From Deltaproteobacteria bacterium (GTDB lineage Bacteria > Lernaellota > Lernaellaia > JACKCT01): a DNA stretch of 64,000 bases. The stretch is from assembly GCA_027493875.1 (NCBI GenBank), contig JAOSJX010000028.1:124001-188000 (forward strand), given 5' to 3'. The translations under genes and the position numbers were made by a program. The first letter of the stretch is position 1; every line of letters starts with the position of its first letter. Positions 56,240 to 64,000 of the stretch are shown in pieces. The notes below the pieces were generated by a model. That model had not been told where the DNA came from. It was given only the letters and a program-made list of their open reading frames with translations, and made no database searches.

Positions 56240-57708
56240 GCGACACCGGTTTCGCTGACGTCCTTCGCCGCATCCAAAGCCACCGGGAAGTCACGCAGGT
56301 GGCCACGGCGGCGATTGTTCTGCTTGTCGCGTGGTCGGTCGGCAAGTCGATCGCCGATCACGATCTGGGGCTTCCGATCGCCGTCGTCGGGATCGGCGTC
56401 TTCTCGTTGTTGTTTTTTCGGCGCACGTCCCTGCTGTGGTTGACGCCCGTCGTCATGACGCTGCCGAATATGGGGCTCGACATTCCCGGCCCGTGGGCGA
56501 TTTCGATCGAGGACGCGTTCGTCATGCTGGCGTTCGGCGCGCTCGTCACGCGCAACATTCTCAGCCGCCGGCCCGTCGTTCCCCGCGACGTTCCGATCGT
56601 CATGCCGATGCTGGCCTTTCTCGGCCTCGCGTTCGGATCGCTCATCAAGGTCGCGTCGGTCTCGCCGGGCACGATCCTGCTGATCGTCAGGATCATGCGC
56701 CTGACGATGCTCGTCATGCTTTACCTGGCGCTCGTCGATGTCATGCGCCGAAAGGAGCACGTGAAAACGGTCGTGCGCGTGCTGCTCATCACCGCCGTGC
56801 CGACCGCCGCGATCAGCTGGTACATCTACCTGACGGAAAGCCCGTTTTTCTACACGATCCTCACGATGAAGCCGGCGTACATCTTCTATAAGCGCAATAT
56901 CCTTCGCATGATTTCGATTATGGGTTCCACGAGTTTTACCGGTCTCTATTACGCGTTGATCATGGCGCTGGCGTGGACCTACGCGCCGTTCCGTACGAAC
57001 GCACGGCTGCGTCCGCTGCGCTTCGCGTTTCTCGCGCTGATGTTGTCGTGCCTGATTTTGACGCTGAACCGCGGTACGTGGGTCGGCGTGATGTTCGGGC
57101 TCGCGCTGTGGATCGTCGTCGGCGGCATCAATCGACGGAAGGTCGTGACGCTGACGCTTCTGGCGGCGGGCATCGTCATTCTCGTCTCGACGCATTTCTT
57201 CACGCGCTTCGACGCGGAGCAATCCCTCGACGTCGCCATCGAGGTTTCGCGCTCGTCCGGCACCGCGCGTATCGTGCGGTGGATCTCCGCGGTCAACGTC
57301 CTGACCAGCGAGCCGTTTTTCGGCGTCGGTTACAACAATTACGCTTATGTGTATGGCCGGTTTTCCGTGGAGGAGGGCATCGTGCGGCTCTACGGATCGC
57401 CGCACAATATGTACGTGGACATTCTCGCCGGCCTCGGCCTCGTCGGCTTCGCGGTCTTCGCGTTGTTTCTCCGGCGCTTGTGGCGTATGCACGCGGACAA
57501 CCTGCGGCGAACGCGCGATCCCGAGCTATGGGGCGTCAGCGCGGGGTTGTATCTGGCGCTGGCATTCTTTTTCGGGGCGTCGGCGTTCGATTCGTTCCTC
57601 TTTAAGCCGCATCACACGTCCTTCATCGCGTTCACGCTCTGGGCCGTCGCGTCCGCCATCTGGCGGATCAACCGGGACGAGCCGGTGATCCGGACGGGCG
57701 TCGGATGA
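56236..57708 (+). CDS. O-antigen ligase/polymerase-like membrane protein (Wzy_C)
   Basis: 490 residues from ATG 56236, frame intact. About 12 TM helices and a large periplasmic loop. The Wzy_C/WaaL region has LMLSCLILTLNRGTWVGVMF, FFGVGYNNYAYVYGRF and YGSPHNMYVDILAGLGLVGF (H-N-x-x, D/E near the loop end), which carry the Arg and His used by ligases. It either polymerises repeat units or ligates glycan to lipid A core or another acceptor. Start and stop overlap both neighbours by 4-5 nt. Confidence 0.87.
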   Translation: MSDTGFADVLRRIQSHREVTQVATAAIVLLVAWSVGKSIADHDLGLPIAVVGIGVFSLLFFRRTSLLWLTPVVMTLPNMGLDIPGPWAISIEDAFVMLAFGALVTRNILSRRPVVPRDVPIVMPMLAFLGLAFGSLIKVASVSPGTILLIVRIMRLTMLVMLYLALVDVMRRKEHVKTVVRVLLITAVPTAAISWYIYLTESPFFYTILTMKPAYIFYKRNILRMISIMGSTSFTGLYYALIMALAWTYAPFRTNARLRPLRFAFLALMLSCLILTLNRGTWVGVMFGLALWIVVGGINRRKVVTLTLLAAGIVILVSTHFFTRFDAEQSLDVAIEVSRSSGTARIVRWISAVNVLTSEPFFGVGYNNYAYVYGRFSVEEGIVRLYGSPHNMYVDILAGLGLVGFAVFALFLRRLWRMHADNLRRTRDPELWGVSAGLYLALAFFFGASAFDSFLFKPHHTSFIAFTLWAVASAIWRINRDEPVIRTGVG

Positions 57709-58709
57709 CGTTCGCGATCGAAAAAGCCCGGCGGATTCTGGTGCACAAGCCCGACCGCGGCGGCGACGCGCTCTGCGCCGCCCCGGCCATCGCGCGCCTC
57801 GCCGGCGCCGCGCCGGAGGCCGAGCTGTGGATCGCGACAACGCGGAGCGGCGCGGCGTTTCTTCGTGCGTTGAACATCACCGCGCGTTTTCGGGAGCTGT
57901 CAGGACCGGCGTGGTGGAAAGGCGTGGAGGCCTTCACCTATCCGACCTGGGCGCGGTCGATGCGTTTCGACCTTGCCGTGAACCTTCGCTACGACTTTCG
58001 TGACATCGCGGCAACACGCCTCCTCGGGGCGCGCGCCGTCGCAACCTATACGCATAAGAACTGGGGCCGGTCGGCGCAATTTCCCGCGCCTTCTCCGCGA
58101 GAAGATCGTTCGGAAATCGAAAACCATCTGGAAGTTGCCGCCGCAATAGGTTTTCCTGTCGGCCACGACGTCGCACCTTGGGCCGCGCCGGAAAGCGCCC
58201 TTCACGAAGCGCGCGAAAAACTCGGGGCCGGCCGCGCGACGGCGTTTCATCCCTTCGCGGGTACGCCCGCGAAAACGCTTCCCGACGAAACGGCGCGCCG
58301 CGTTCTGGAAATTCTTCTCGACACGTCGGACCGCGTGGCGCTTATCGGCGGACCGGAGAGCCAAGCCGCCGCGGCGCGGCTCGCGGAGACGGACGGCCGC
58401 GTCGTGAATCTTGTCGGGCGAACGAGTGCGGCGGAATTGCTGGCCGTTCTGGCGGTCTGCCGGCTGCTCGTCTCGACGGACTCGGCGCCCGGGCACGCCG
58501 CGCGGGCCGTCGGCACACCGGTCGTCAGCCTCATGAGTGGAACCAACGAACCGGCCCGCTGGGCGCCGCGCGGCGCGCGCGTCGTCCGCCACGCCGTCGC
58601 TTGCGCGCCGTGCCATGCGGAGCGATGCCGCGTTGCCGGGCATCCATGTCTCGCGGACCTGCCGGTGGACGCCGTGGGCGCGGCCGTCGCCGAGGCGATG
58701 ATCCGATGA
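57705..58709 (+). CDS. Family 9 glycosyltransferase (heptosyltransferase-like)
   Basis: 334 residues, intact. ILVHKPDRGGDALCAAPAIA is the GT9 N-terminus, HPFAGTPAKTLPDE the C-domain donor loop, and RLLVSTDSAPGHAARAVGTP (D-S-x-x-x-H) the ADP-heptose-binding signature. The tail CAPCHAERCRVAGHPCLADL carries the Cys pattern common in GT9 proteins. Likely adds heptose or a related sugar to lipopolysaccharide-type core. One of two GT9 members in the cluster. Confidence 0.9.
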   Translation: MTFAIEKARRILVHKPDRGGDALCAAPAIARLAGAAPEAELWIATTRSGAAFLRALNITARFRELSGPAWWKGVEAFTYPTWARSMRFDLAVNLRYDFRDIAATRLLGARAVATYTHKNWGRSAQFPAPSPREDRSEIENHLEVAAAIGFPVGHDVAPWAAPESALHEAREKLGAGRATAFHPFAGTPAKTLPDETARRVLEILLDTSDRVALIGGPESQAAAARLAETDGRVVNLVGRTSAAELLAVLAVCRLLVSTDSAPGHAARAVGTPVVSLMSGTNEPARWAPRGARVVRHAVACAPCHAERCRVAGHPCLADLPVDAVGAAVAEAMIR

Positions 58710-59837
58710 CGGCGCGGCGTATCTTACTCGACGGGACCTGTTTTCCCGACGCGGGGGACAACGGCGCGTCGCGCTATCTGCGCGTTTTGGTGGAGGCCCT
58801 TGGCGCGTCCGTTGACGATGACAGGTACGTCATCTTCGGTTTCCGCGACGATCCTTTCGAAAATCTTCCGCCCGCTTTTTCCTACCGCCGCATCGACAAG
58901 CACGAATCCCTCGGTCCCGCCGCCCGGGAATTCGGGCGGCGCCGCTTTCTCACCGATTACGTCCGCCGGGAAAAAAGCCGACATCGTCCACTTTATTCTC
59001 GACGGCGCCCTCGTTCCGAAAACCGTCGCGTCGGTTTTTACGTTTTTCGACATCGCCAGAACGCATCCGGCCTACCGCCGCTCCGTGGCGTCGTCGCCGC
59101 TCCGCGCCGCGGTCCGCACGTGGATGCGCCACCGGGCCGTGCGCCGCGCGGACGTGGTCGTCACGACGTCGGAAACCGCCAAACGCGACATCGCCGCCGG
59201 ACTTCAAATCGACCCGTCCCGGATCGCCGTCGCGCCCATCGCCCCCGCGCGCATTTTCACTCCGGGAACCTCCGATCCGACCGTCCTGGACCGGTGCGGC
59301 GTCGGCCGGCGGCCTTACCTTCTCTTTGTCGGCCAATTCGGGCGCCAAAAGAACGAGGACGCGCTCCTGGAAGCTCTTCGCGGCGTTCCGGAAACGTGTT
59401 TGGTTCTGGTCGGCGATCCCGGCGACCTCGCGGACGCCACCAAAAAACGCTGCGCCGACGAAGCTCTCGCCGGCCGCGTGTTTTTCGCGGGGCGCGTGAC
59501 GGATGACGACCTTTGCTCGCTCTATCGCGGCGCGACGGCGCTGTGCCTTCCAAGCCATTACGAGGGATACGGCTTGCCCGCGGTCGAGGCGATGGCCTGC
59601 GGAACGCCGGTCGTCGTGTCGGACGGCGGCGCCCTGCCGGAAATCGTCGGCGCGGCGGGCATCGTCGCGCCGTTGTCGAATCGTCACGCGCTGCGCGACG
59701 CCCTGCTTGCCGTGACGCGCGACGCGGCCATCCGCGAACGATTGCGCGCCGCGGGACTCGAAAGAGCGCGGGAATTCGGGCACGATGCGATGGCCGAACG
59801 TCACCGGGAGATCTACCGTCATGCCCTCGCGCGCTGA
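58706..59837 (+). CDS. Family 4 glycosyltransferase (one frame break)
   Basis: ATG 58706 (MTARRILLDGTCFPDAGDNG). N-terminal half to about residue 85, then a frame break near 58973 (A6 run) before KADIVHFILDGALVPKTVAS. The C-terminal domain is canonical: PYLLFVGQFGRQKNEDALLE, VFFAGRVTDDDLCSLYRGAT and YEGYGLPAVEAMACGTPVVV. Resembles mannosyltransferase-type GT4 enzymes (WbpZ/MtfB-like). About 377 residues. Overlaps the next GT9 gene by 17 nt. Confidence 0.87.
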
Positions 59838-60858
59838 AACGCGTACGCTTCTCGTCAGCCTCCAAGGCATCGGCAACAACATTCTGGCGCTGCCGCTGGC
59901 GTCCGCGCTGTCGCGGCGGGACGGCGCTCTGGTGGACATGCTCGTCTTATCACCACGCGCCGCGGCGCTCCTTCGCCGGCACGCCGCGGTCGGCGGCGTC
60001 ATCGCGGCCGGCGGCCGGCGCCTGGCGCTGATCCCGGCGTTGCGATCGAAACGTTACCGCGAGGCGGTCTTCGCGTTTCCGTGCGGCGCCAAATCGTTAA
60101 TTCTCGCGGCCGCCGCGGGGATTCGCCGCCGCCTCGGAATTTTCCATCCGTCGCTCGGATCGGCCGGCGCCCTTCTCACACGGCGCGCCGCGTATCGTCA
60201 CGGCCTTCACGATCTCGAGCACAACGCGTTCGTCGCCGAACTCGCCGGCGCGGATTGGGATCTTGCACGAGACTGGCCGCCGTTCCGTCCCGCGGACGGC
60301 GACGTCGAGGCGGCGCGGCAATTTCTGATCGGCCGCGGCGCGGATCCCGAGGCGCTTTTCGTCGGGTTGCATCCCGGCTGTGACGAGTCCTTTCTGGAGA
60401 AGCGGTGGCCGGAGCGCGGTTTCGCCTCGCTGGCGAAAACGCTTTACGAAACACGAGGCCTCGCGTCCGTCGTGTTTGACGGCCCCGCCGAACCCGGCGC
60501 CGGCCGCCGCATCGCGCGCCTGGCGGGCACGCCGGTTTACCCGATGGACGGATGGGGCGATCTGGCCGGCGCACTCGGCATGCTCGCGTTCTGCGAACTT
60601 TTCGTCAGCGGCGACTCCGGCCTGATGAATCTCGCGGCGGCGGCGGGCGTGCCCACCCTCGCGATCTTCGGGCCGAGTGCCCCCGCGCGCACGCGGCCCT
60701 TCGGCGACGCGCATCGCGTCGTCGCGCCGGACCGTCCGTGCCGGCCTTGTCACGGCATCGAGGCCTATCGAGGTTGCCTGCATCCCGCGCATCCGTGCCT
60801 CGAAGACGTCCCGCTTGAAAACGTCGCGGCGTTGGCCGGCGAGATGTTGATGCGATGA
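59821..60858 (+). CDS. Family 9 glycosyltransferase (heptosyltransferase-like)
   Basis: 345 residues from ATG 59821 (MPSRAETRTLLVSLQGIGNN), intact; an in-frame upstream ATG lies inside the previous gene. LFVGLHPGCDESFLEKRWPE is the donor loop and ELFVSGDSGLMNLAAAAGVP (GDSG-H-type site with Met-Asn in place of the usual x-x-H) the nucleotide-sugar motif. The tail CRPCHGIEAYRGCLHPAHPC is Cys-rich, as in the other GT9. The loss of the usual His after DSG is notable. Confidence 0.88.
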   Translation: MPSRAETRTLLVSLQGIGNNILALPLASALSRRDGALVDMLVLSPRAAALLRRHAAVGGVIAAGGRRLALIPALRSKRYREAVFAFPCGAKSLILAAAAGIRRRLGIFHPSLGSAGALLTRRAAYRHGLHDLEHNAFVAELAGADWDLARDWPPFRPADGDVEAARQFLIGRGADPEALFVGLHPGCDESFLEKRWPERGFASLAKTLYETRGLASVVFDGPAEPGAGRRIARLAGTPVYPMDGWGDLAGALGMLAFCELFVSGDSGLMNLAAAAGVPTLAIFGPSAPARTRPFGDAHRVVAPDRPCRPCHGIEAYRGCLHPAHPCLEDVPLENVAALAGEMLMR

Positions 60859-62712
60859 AAATTCTGTACATCGACCAGTACTTCACCACGCGCGACGGCC
60901 CCACCGGCACGCGGTGTTATGAGTTTTCGCGCCGACTGGTCCGCGCGGGCCATGAGGTCACGGTGCTGACCTCCGCCAGCGCTTACTCGGACACCCACGG
61001 CCAACGCGAACTGATCCGCCGCCGCGACGTCGAGGGCGTCCACGTCGTCAGCCTGCGCATCGGATACGCGCAGCGCATGTCCTACTGGCGGCGCGCCTTG
61101 TCGTTCGCCCTTTTCATGGCGGCCTCGACCGCGTACGGCGCCCTCCTCCCGCGGCACGACGTCGTGTTCGCGTCGAGTACGCCGCTTTCCGTCGGCGTCA
61201 CCGGCGCCGTGATTTCCTGGGGACGCGGCGTCCCGTTCGTTTTTGAGGTCCGCGACCTCTGGCCGCGCGCGCCCATCGAAGTCGGCGCCATCCGCAACCC
61301 GATGTTGATTGCGGTCCTCGTGGCGCTCGAAGGCTGGATTTATCGCCGCGCCGTCCGCATCAACACGCTTTCCGGCGGCATGGCCGAGGGCATCCGAAGC
61401 CGCGGCATTCCCGCGGAGAGAATCTCCGTCATCACCAACGGCTGCGATCTGGATCTCCTCCCCGGCCGCGTGGACCGCGCCGCGGTCCGCCGCCGTTTCC
61501 GGCGTTCCCGCGCGCTCGTTTTTGATCGTCTACGCCGGCGCGATGGGACCGACGAACGACGCCGGCGAACTTCTCAAAGTCGCGCACGCGCTCAAAACGC
61601 GCGGGGACGAGAAGTGCCGGTTTCTTCTGCTCGGGGAAGGAACGCAAATCGGCGCGCTCAAAGAAGAGGCCCGGCGTCTCGACCTTTCGACCGTGATCTT
61701 CGGCGGACGCGTTTCGCGCAACGATGCCGCGCAAATCATCGCGGCCTCCGACATCGGCGTCACATGCTTCGCCAACCTGCCGGTTCTTCGGACAAACAGC
61801 CCCAACAAATTTTTCGACTACCTCGCCCTCGGCCTGCCGCAGATGGTCAACGCGGAAGGGTGGATGCGCGAAACCATTGAAGGCTCCGGCGCCGGATTCT
61901 CCTGGCCGCACGGCGATCCCGAAATCGCCGCGGCGCGTTTGGTCGAGTTGGCGTCCCACAGGCGCTTGCTCACGCCGATGCGCCGCGCCGCCAAAAAGCT
62001 CGCGGAGGAAACATTCGAGCGCGGCGTCCTCACCGAACGTCTGATCACGATCTTCGAGACGGCGCGCAATGCCCCGCGGGGCGGGTGGCCCGTGCTCTGG
62101 CAGGGACTATTCGACCGGCTCGCCGCGCTTGCGGGGCTTGTTCTGTTTTCGCCGGTGTTCGCGGCGGTCGCGTGGAGAATCAGGGGCGAAGACGGAGGGC
62201 CTGTGTTCTACGCGCCGGAACGCGTCGGTCTCGCAGGCCGGCCTTTTCGGATGATCAAATTCCGCACCATGGTTCCAAACGCCGAGCGCCGTGGTCTTGG
62301 CCTGAACGTCGCGGAAAGCGACGAGCGCATCACACGCACCGGCGCGTTTCTCCGCGCCTGGTCGCTCGACGAATTGCCGCAGCTTTTCAACGTGCTCCTC
62401 GGCCAGATGCGTCTCGTGGGTCCGCGACCCGCGCTGCCGGATCACGTTGCCCGCTATGATGCGGCGCAGCGACGCCGCCTCCTCGTCCGGCCCGGCCTCA
62501 CCGGCTGGGCTCAGGTCAACGGGCGCAACGCGCTGACCTGGGACGAAAAACTGCGTCTCGACGCGTGGTACGTCGACAACCGTGGTTTTTTTCTCGATCT
62601 GAAAATTCTGCTGAAAACGCTGGGTGTGGTCGCGCGCCGCGAAGGCTTGTACGAGCCTGACGCCGGCGCGTCGGACGCGTTCAACGCGTTTGAGAAGCGC
62701 GGTCCGTCTTGA
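60855..62712 (+). CDS. Fusion of a family 4 glycosyltransferase and a polyprenyl-phosphate sugar-phosphate transferase (one frame break)
   Basis: About 619 codons. N-terminal GT4 (WbuB-like): [40 protein letters not shown] and [18 protein letters not shown]. Its C-terminus runs without stop or new start into a monotopic phosphoglycosyltransferase: reentrant helix ([20 protein letters not shown]), [14 protein letters not shown], the catalytic Asp-Glu pair in [20 protein letters not shown] and [20 protein letters not shown]. The latter loads the first sugar-phosphate on undecaprenyl phosphate, and the former may add the second sugar. The frame breaks near 61505 within the GT4 half; the domain junction itself is in one frame. 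Last gene of the cluster. Confidence 0.88.
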
Positions 62713-62766
62713 CTTGGTTCCGGCCATTGCCTAGCCTCCGGTTCCGTTGAAGCGGGAGCATGTTCG

Positions 62767-64000
62767 ATGTCCGAGAACGTCGTCCAATACCTGAAAAACC
62801 GCGGCCTCGTGGCCGACCAGACGCACGACAACCTCGACGAAATCCTGTCGAAAAAGCGCGTCGCGGTGTATGCCGGTTTCGATCCGACGAACGATTCGCT
62901 CACGGTCGGCAATCTCACGATCATCATGCTGTTGCGCCGGTTTCAACGCTTCGGGCACAAACCGATCGCCGTGGTCGGCGGCGGCACGGCGCTCGTCGGC
63001 GACCCGTCCGGCAAGGACGCGGAACGAACGCTCCAGACCGTTGACGACGTGCGCGCCCGTGCCGAAAAAATCCGCGAAGAGCTGTCGCGCTTTCTCACGT
63101 TCGGCGACGGGCCGTCCGACGCCGTTCTGGTCAACAACTATGATTGGCTCTCCGAACTGGACCTGATCGCCTTTCTCCGCGACGTCGGCAAATACTTCCG
63201 CGTGCAAGACATGATCGCGCGCGAATCGGTGAAGCGGCGGCTCGGATCGCAATCGGGCATCAGCTTCACCGAGTTCAGCTACCAACTCATGCAGGCCTAC
63301 GATTTTCTGCACCTGTTCAAGACGCACAACTGCGAAATGCAGGTCGGCGGTTCCGATCAGTGGGGCAACATCACGGCGGGGACGGATTTGATCGGCCGCG
63401 TGATGGGGAAACAGGCGTACGGCCTGACCGGCCCGCTGCTCACCGACAGCCGCGGACGCAAAATCGGCAAAACCGAGGACGGCACCGGAACGGTCTGGCT
63501 CAATCCCGAGATGACCAAGCCTTTCGATTTCTACCAGTACTGGGTCCGCACCGACGATCAAACCGTCATGAGCCTGTTCCGAACGTTTACGGACGTCACG
63601 AACGACGAACTTCGCGATATCGAAGCGCAAATAACATCGTCACCGAACGCGGCTCAAAAGCGACTCGCCTTTGAAATCACGGCGCTTGTGCACGGCCGCG
63701 AGCAGGCTGAGCAAGCCGCGGCGGCCGCGCGCGATGTTTTTGCCGGCGGCAAATCGGAGGACGCGCCGACGACCGCGCTGACGGCGGCTCAGCTCGACGG
63801 CATGAGCGTCGCCGACGCGTTTATGCTCGCCGGCCTCGTCCCCAGTAAAGGGGAAGCCCGCCGACGCGCGAAGGCCGGCGGGATCTACGTGAATGACGAG
63901 CGGGTGGACAATGCGGACGCGGTATTGGCGCCCTCCGTTTTCGACGCCGACGGCCGCTGCCTCCTGCGTTTCGGAAAGAAAATATCCATATCCTCGCGCT
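62767..64000 (+). CDS. tyrS: Tyrosyl-tRNA synthetase TyrS (cut by window end)
   Basis: ATG 62767 (MSENVVQYLKNRGLVADQTH), at least 411 residues visible; the stop lies beyond the window. GFDPT (VYAGFDPTNDSLTVGNL), VVGGGTALVGDPSGKDAERT, QVGGSDQWGNITAGTDLI and the KMSKS-equivalent RKIGKTEDG define bacterial TyrRS, followed by the C-terminal S4 domain (SKGEARRRAKAGGIYVNDER). The HIGH-type motif reads TVGN instead of H(I/V)G(H/N). A C-deletion and a nearby G-insertion relative to CTCCACGTCGGC would explain this without breaking frame. Housekeeping gene, not part of the glycan cluster. Confidence 0.95.
   Translation, partial: MSENVVQYLKNRGLVADQTHDNLDEILSKKRVAVYAGFDPTNDSLTVGNLTIIMLLRRFQRFGHKPIAVVGGGTALVGDPSGKDAERTLQTVDDVRARAEKIREELSRFLTFGDGPSDAVLVNNYDWLSELDLIAFLRDVGKYFRVQDMIARESVKRRLGSQSGISFTEFSYQLMQAYDFLHLFKTHNCEMQVGGSDQWGNITAGTDLIGRVMGKQAYGLTGPLLTDSRGRKIGKTEDGTGTVWLNPEMTKPFDFYQYWVRTDDQTVMSLFRTFTDVTNDELRDIEAQITSSPNAAQKRLAFEITALVHGREQAEQAAAAARDVFAGGKSEDAPTTALTAAQLDGMSVADAFMLAGLVPSKGEARRRAKAGGIYVNDERVDNADAVLAPSVFDADGRCLLRFGKKISISSR

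Noticed and set aside
56131-57492. 453-codon minus-strand ORF opposite the O-antigen ligase gene
   Set aside because: His/Arg/Asp-rich mirror of a membrane protein; no domain and no ribosome binding site logic.

Overview
This is about 64 kb of GC-rich chromosome from a Gram-negative, flagellated bacterium. A deltaproteobacterial-grade lineage fits best: sigma-54 and sigma-28 type flagellar promoters, FlhF/FlhG, P- and L-ring genes, lipoproteins with a lipobox, a lytic transglycosylase and an O-antigen/heptosyltransferase-style glycan cluster. Exported proteins carry long Asp-rich linkers (DDDT/DDDG runs), a habit I associate with some deltaproteobacteria-like environmental lineages. The exact taxon cannot be fixed from this window. 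No tRNA, rRNA, CRISPR, transposase or phage gene was seen.

Layout. 0-2.2 kb: a polytopic membrane protein (+). 2.2-8.1 kb: late flagellar genes (fliT-like, fliS, fliD, flaG on -; a DUF115/Maf-like gene on +; flagellin on -). 8.4-13.8 kb: two exported accessory proteins (a broken alpha/beta-hydrolase and a propeller-like lipoprotein). 14.0-18.1 kb: flgM-flgN-flgK-flgL-csrA-fliW (-). 18.4-23.1 kb: flgF-flgG-flgA-flgH-flgI-flgJ (-). 23.3-27.4 kb: three tandem, mutually paralogous membrane-anchored SGNH-type enzymes on +, set between two flagellar operons. 27.3-40.7 kb: a long (-) operon fliL-M-N-O-P-Q-R-flhB-flhA-flhF-flhG-(63 aa)-fliA-cheY-(97 aa)-fliK-like-fhlB. 41.0-44.8 kb: a four-gene (-) set: HDOD protein, CsgG/LpoB-like lipoprotein, IPT/TIG lipoprotein and a degenerate histidine-kinase-like protein. 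45.1-50.0 kb: lytic transglycosylase and a HEAT-like protein (+). 50.0-62.7 kb: an eleven-gene glycan assembly cluster (+), most junctions overlapping by 4-5 nt. 62.8 kb to the end: tyrS (+, cut by the window edge).

How it works together. The sequence supports a flagellar hierarchy. Near-identical sigma-54-type promoters (TGGCATARCCRTTGCW) precede flgF and fliL, and the fliL operon encodes FliA. FliA-type promoters with the same geometry (TCAAGTT-N13-CCGATAA, 39 nt from the start codon) precede flaG-fliD-fliS-fliT and flgM-flgN-flgK-flgL-csrA-fliW; a looser one precedes flagellin. CsrA, FliW and a GGA-rich flagellin leader suggest the known CsrA/FliW/flagellin feedback circuit.

Sequence quality matters here. 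Well over thirty one-base frame breaks affect roughly half the genes, mostly at homopolymers, and flgK carries a 148-nt corrupted tandem copy. These look like uncorrected long-read errors rather than pseudogenes, so I give whole-gene spans and mark where the frame breaks.
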